Below, in pieces: positions 5,282-6,517 of a stretch of 6,517 nt of DNA (position 1 is the stretch's first letter; every line of letters starts with the position of its first letter). Under the pieces are notes generated by a model, which ran no database searches, was not told the origin of the DNA, and saw only the letters and a program-made list of their open reading frames with translations. The stretch is from Chloroflexota bacterium (lineage in GTDB: Bacteria; Chloroflexota; Anaerolineae; UBA4142). The DNA lies in contig JAMCRS010000176.1 of NCBI GenBank assembly GCA_023380675.1, positions 1 to 6,517 of the forward strand, written 5' to 3'. The translations under genes were made by a program, and so were the position numbers.

Positions 5282-6517
5282 TCAAACCCCCGGCAGACGC
5301 ATACTCTCCGCGAAACACTTGTTGAACCCTGGAACGACCGTGAGCTCGACGTACTCGATGCGGTCGGCGAGCGCCTGCGCCTGCCGCCGGCACTCGGTCG
5401 AAGCGAGCAGCATGCGCGCCCCGGCCCCGGCGGCGTTTCCTACCGGGTGAATGCGTTCCAACGGCACGTCCGGCAGCAAGCCGATCCGCAGAGCGTTGAC
5501 CGGGTCCAGATAGCTTCCGAAGGCGCCGGCGATCACGATTTCTTCGATCTCCGCCGGCGTCACGCCCAGTTGGTCCAGGAGAATGGCGATTCCCGCGCGA
5601 ATGGCGCCCTTCGCCAACAGGACCTGGTCGACGTCGCGCTGCGTAATGCCGACATCACGGCTTCCATTGTTTCCGCGCGCGAGCGGAAGAATCAGCGTTC
5701 CGTCTTCTTCGGTCTGGACACCCGGTCCGGCCGGGTCCATTCGCCCGCGCCGGTTGACGATATGGACTCGCCGCATCTCCGCCACGGCGTCCAGGATTCC
5801 CGATCCACAGATGCCGACGGCGGGCACGCTGCCGAGAACGTCGCAATGCGCCAGCCCGTCCTCGCCCAGGCGCACCCGATCGATGGCGCCGGGCGCGGCG
5901 CGCATTCCGTGACGAATGTGCGCCCCTTCGAATGCCGGGCCGGACGCGGTCGAACAGGACAAGATTCGCCCGCCGGCGTGGAGTGCGATCTCGGTGTTCG
6001 TTCCGATGTCGATCCCCAGCCGGGTACGCCGGTCCTGGTGAAATCCGGCCGCCAACAAAAATGCCAGGTGGTCCGACCCCACGAATCCGGCGATCGGCGG
6101 GGGCAGGTAGACGCGCGCCACCGAGGCGGCGTGCAAGCCGAGCCGATCCGCATCGACTTGCAGTGGGGAGCGAAGCGCCGGCACGAACGGCAAAAGAGCC
6201 AGCGGGCGCACCGGCAGTTTCGCCAAGAGATGGTGCATCGCCGTATTGCCCACCAGGCAAAGATCGACGAGTCGCTCCGGTGCCGCGCCCGCCGTTGCGC
6301 AGAGCTGAGCCACTGCAGAGTTGATACATTCGACCAGGTCGCGCTGAAGACGGTCGGCGTTCGCCGCGTCCACCATCGCCGCTTCCAGTCTCGACATGAC
6401 GTCTTCGCCGTAAGCGATCTGCGGATTCATCACGCCCATCGTGGCCCGCGTCTGGCCGGTCTCGAGGTCTACCAGGTAGCAGGCAAGCTTGGTCGTTCCG
6501 ACGTCGACCGCCACGCA
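5282..6517 (-). CDS. Reductive activator of corrinoid proteins (RACo-like ASKHA ATPase), 5'-truncated
   Basis: The frame is open to the right window edge and gives 411 residues; full RACo proteins have about 600 residues with an N-terminal 2Fe-2S domain, which would lie beyond the window. The GTG at 6514 is an internal valine of C-V-A-V-D-V-G-T-T-K, not a start. Nucleotide-binding and family motifs follow in order: DVGTTK near the edge, LVGNTAMHHLLA (about 6261-6226), GFVGSDHLAFLLAAG (about 6090-6046), IDIGTNTEIAL (about 6014-5982), SGPAFEGA, GMRAAPGAI, VGICGSGILDAVAEM (about 5818-5774), IAGAFGSYLDP and VGNAAGAGARML. The protein should use ATP to return accidentally oxidised Co(II) corrinoid to active Co(I). 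It is the first visible gene of the operon; the promoter must lie outside the window. The DIGTN motif is followed by Thr where Gly is commoner. The family call is confident; the redox domain cannot be checked here. Confidence 0.9.
   Translation of the reverse strand, partial: CVAVDVGTTKLACYLVDLETGQTRATMGVMNPQIAYGEDVMSRLEAAMVDAANADRLQRDLVECINSAVAQLCATAGAAPERLVDLCLVGNTAMHHLLAKLPVRPLALLPFVPALRSPLQVDADRLGLHAASVARVYLPPPIAGFVGSDHLAFLLAAGFHQDRRTRLGIDIGTNTEIALHAGGRILSCSTASGPAFEGAHIRHGMRAAPGAIDRVRLGEDGLAHCDVLGSVPAVGICGSGILDAVAEMRRVHIVNRRGRMDPAGPGVQTEEDGTLILPLARGNNGSRDVGITQRDVDQVLLAKGAIRAGIAILLDQLGVTPAEIEEIVIAGAFGSYLDPVNALRIGLLPDVPLERIHPVGNAAGAGARMLLASTECRRQAQALADRIEYVELTVVPGFNKCFAESMRLPGV

Noticed and set aside
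6512..6514. GTG as start of the activator gene
   Set aside because: It would begin the protein immediately before the first phosphate motif and discard the domains expected upstream; the frame stays open to the edge, so the valine is internal.
1..6517. CRISPR arrays, tRNA or rRNA genes, insertion sequences, attachment sites
   Set aside because: I saw no direct-repeat arrays, cloverleaf sequences, transposase motifs or terminal inverted repeats.

Overview
The window is GC-rich bacterial DNA with three blocks: the N-terminal part of a secreted multiheme cytochrome c (minus strand, left edge), a divergent FTR1-type iron permease (plus strand), and a four-gene minus-strand operon for corrinoid-dependent methyl transfer that runs off the right edge. 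The gene content suggests an anaerobic or facultatively anaerobic bacterium that moves electrons through periplasmic haem chains and feeds methyl groups from a methylated substrate into the tetrahydrofolate pool. Uncultivated high-GC lineages (for example Chloroflexota or Rokubacteria-like groups) would fit, but the sequence alone does not fix the taxon.

Left block (1-731, minus): an exported c-type cytochrome with a clear signal peptide and seven CxxCH haem sites in the 243 residues present; its C-terminus lies outside the window. Middle (732-1269): a 538-base divergent intergenic region. Its left part (813-1016) holds five successive stem-loops, a possible structured leader of the cytochrome. 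Its right part is AT-rich and holds a near-consensus sigma70 promoter (TTGACA-N17-TATACT) for the permease, with dyads on and next to it. The permease gene (1270-2280) has both REGxE iron motifs of FTR1.

Right block (2399-6517, minus), in transcription order: a reductive activator of corrinoid proteins (RACo-like, 5' end missing), a B12-binding corrinoid protein, a uroporphyrinogen-decarboxylase-fold methyltransferase (MT I) and a pterin-binding methyltransferase (MT II). This is the component set of cobalamin-dependent O-demethylase or methylamine-type systems. MT I takes the methyl group from the substrate to Co(I) on the corrinoid protein, MT II passes it to tetrahydrofolate (or a related pterin), and the activator re-reduces cobalt that has oxidised to Co(II). 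The last three genes are tightly packed (3-base gap, then a 4-base GTGA overlap). The operon and the converging permease gene share a perfect 34-bp palindrome (2347-2380) that looks like a bidirectional terminator.

The most unusual points are that MT I lacks the His-x-Cys zinc signature of MtaA/MtbA-type enzymes, and that the corrinoid protein has Gly-Ala-Tyr where the B12-binding family has Ser-x-Leu. Together they suggest a divergent methyltransferase system whose substrate cannot be read from this window.
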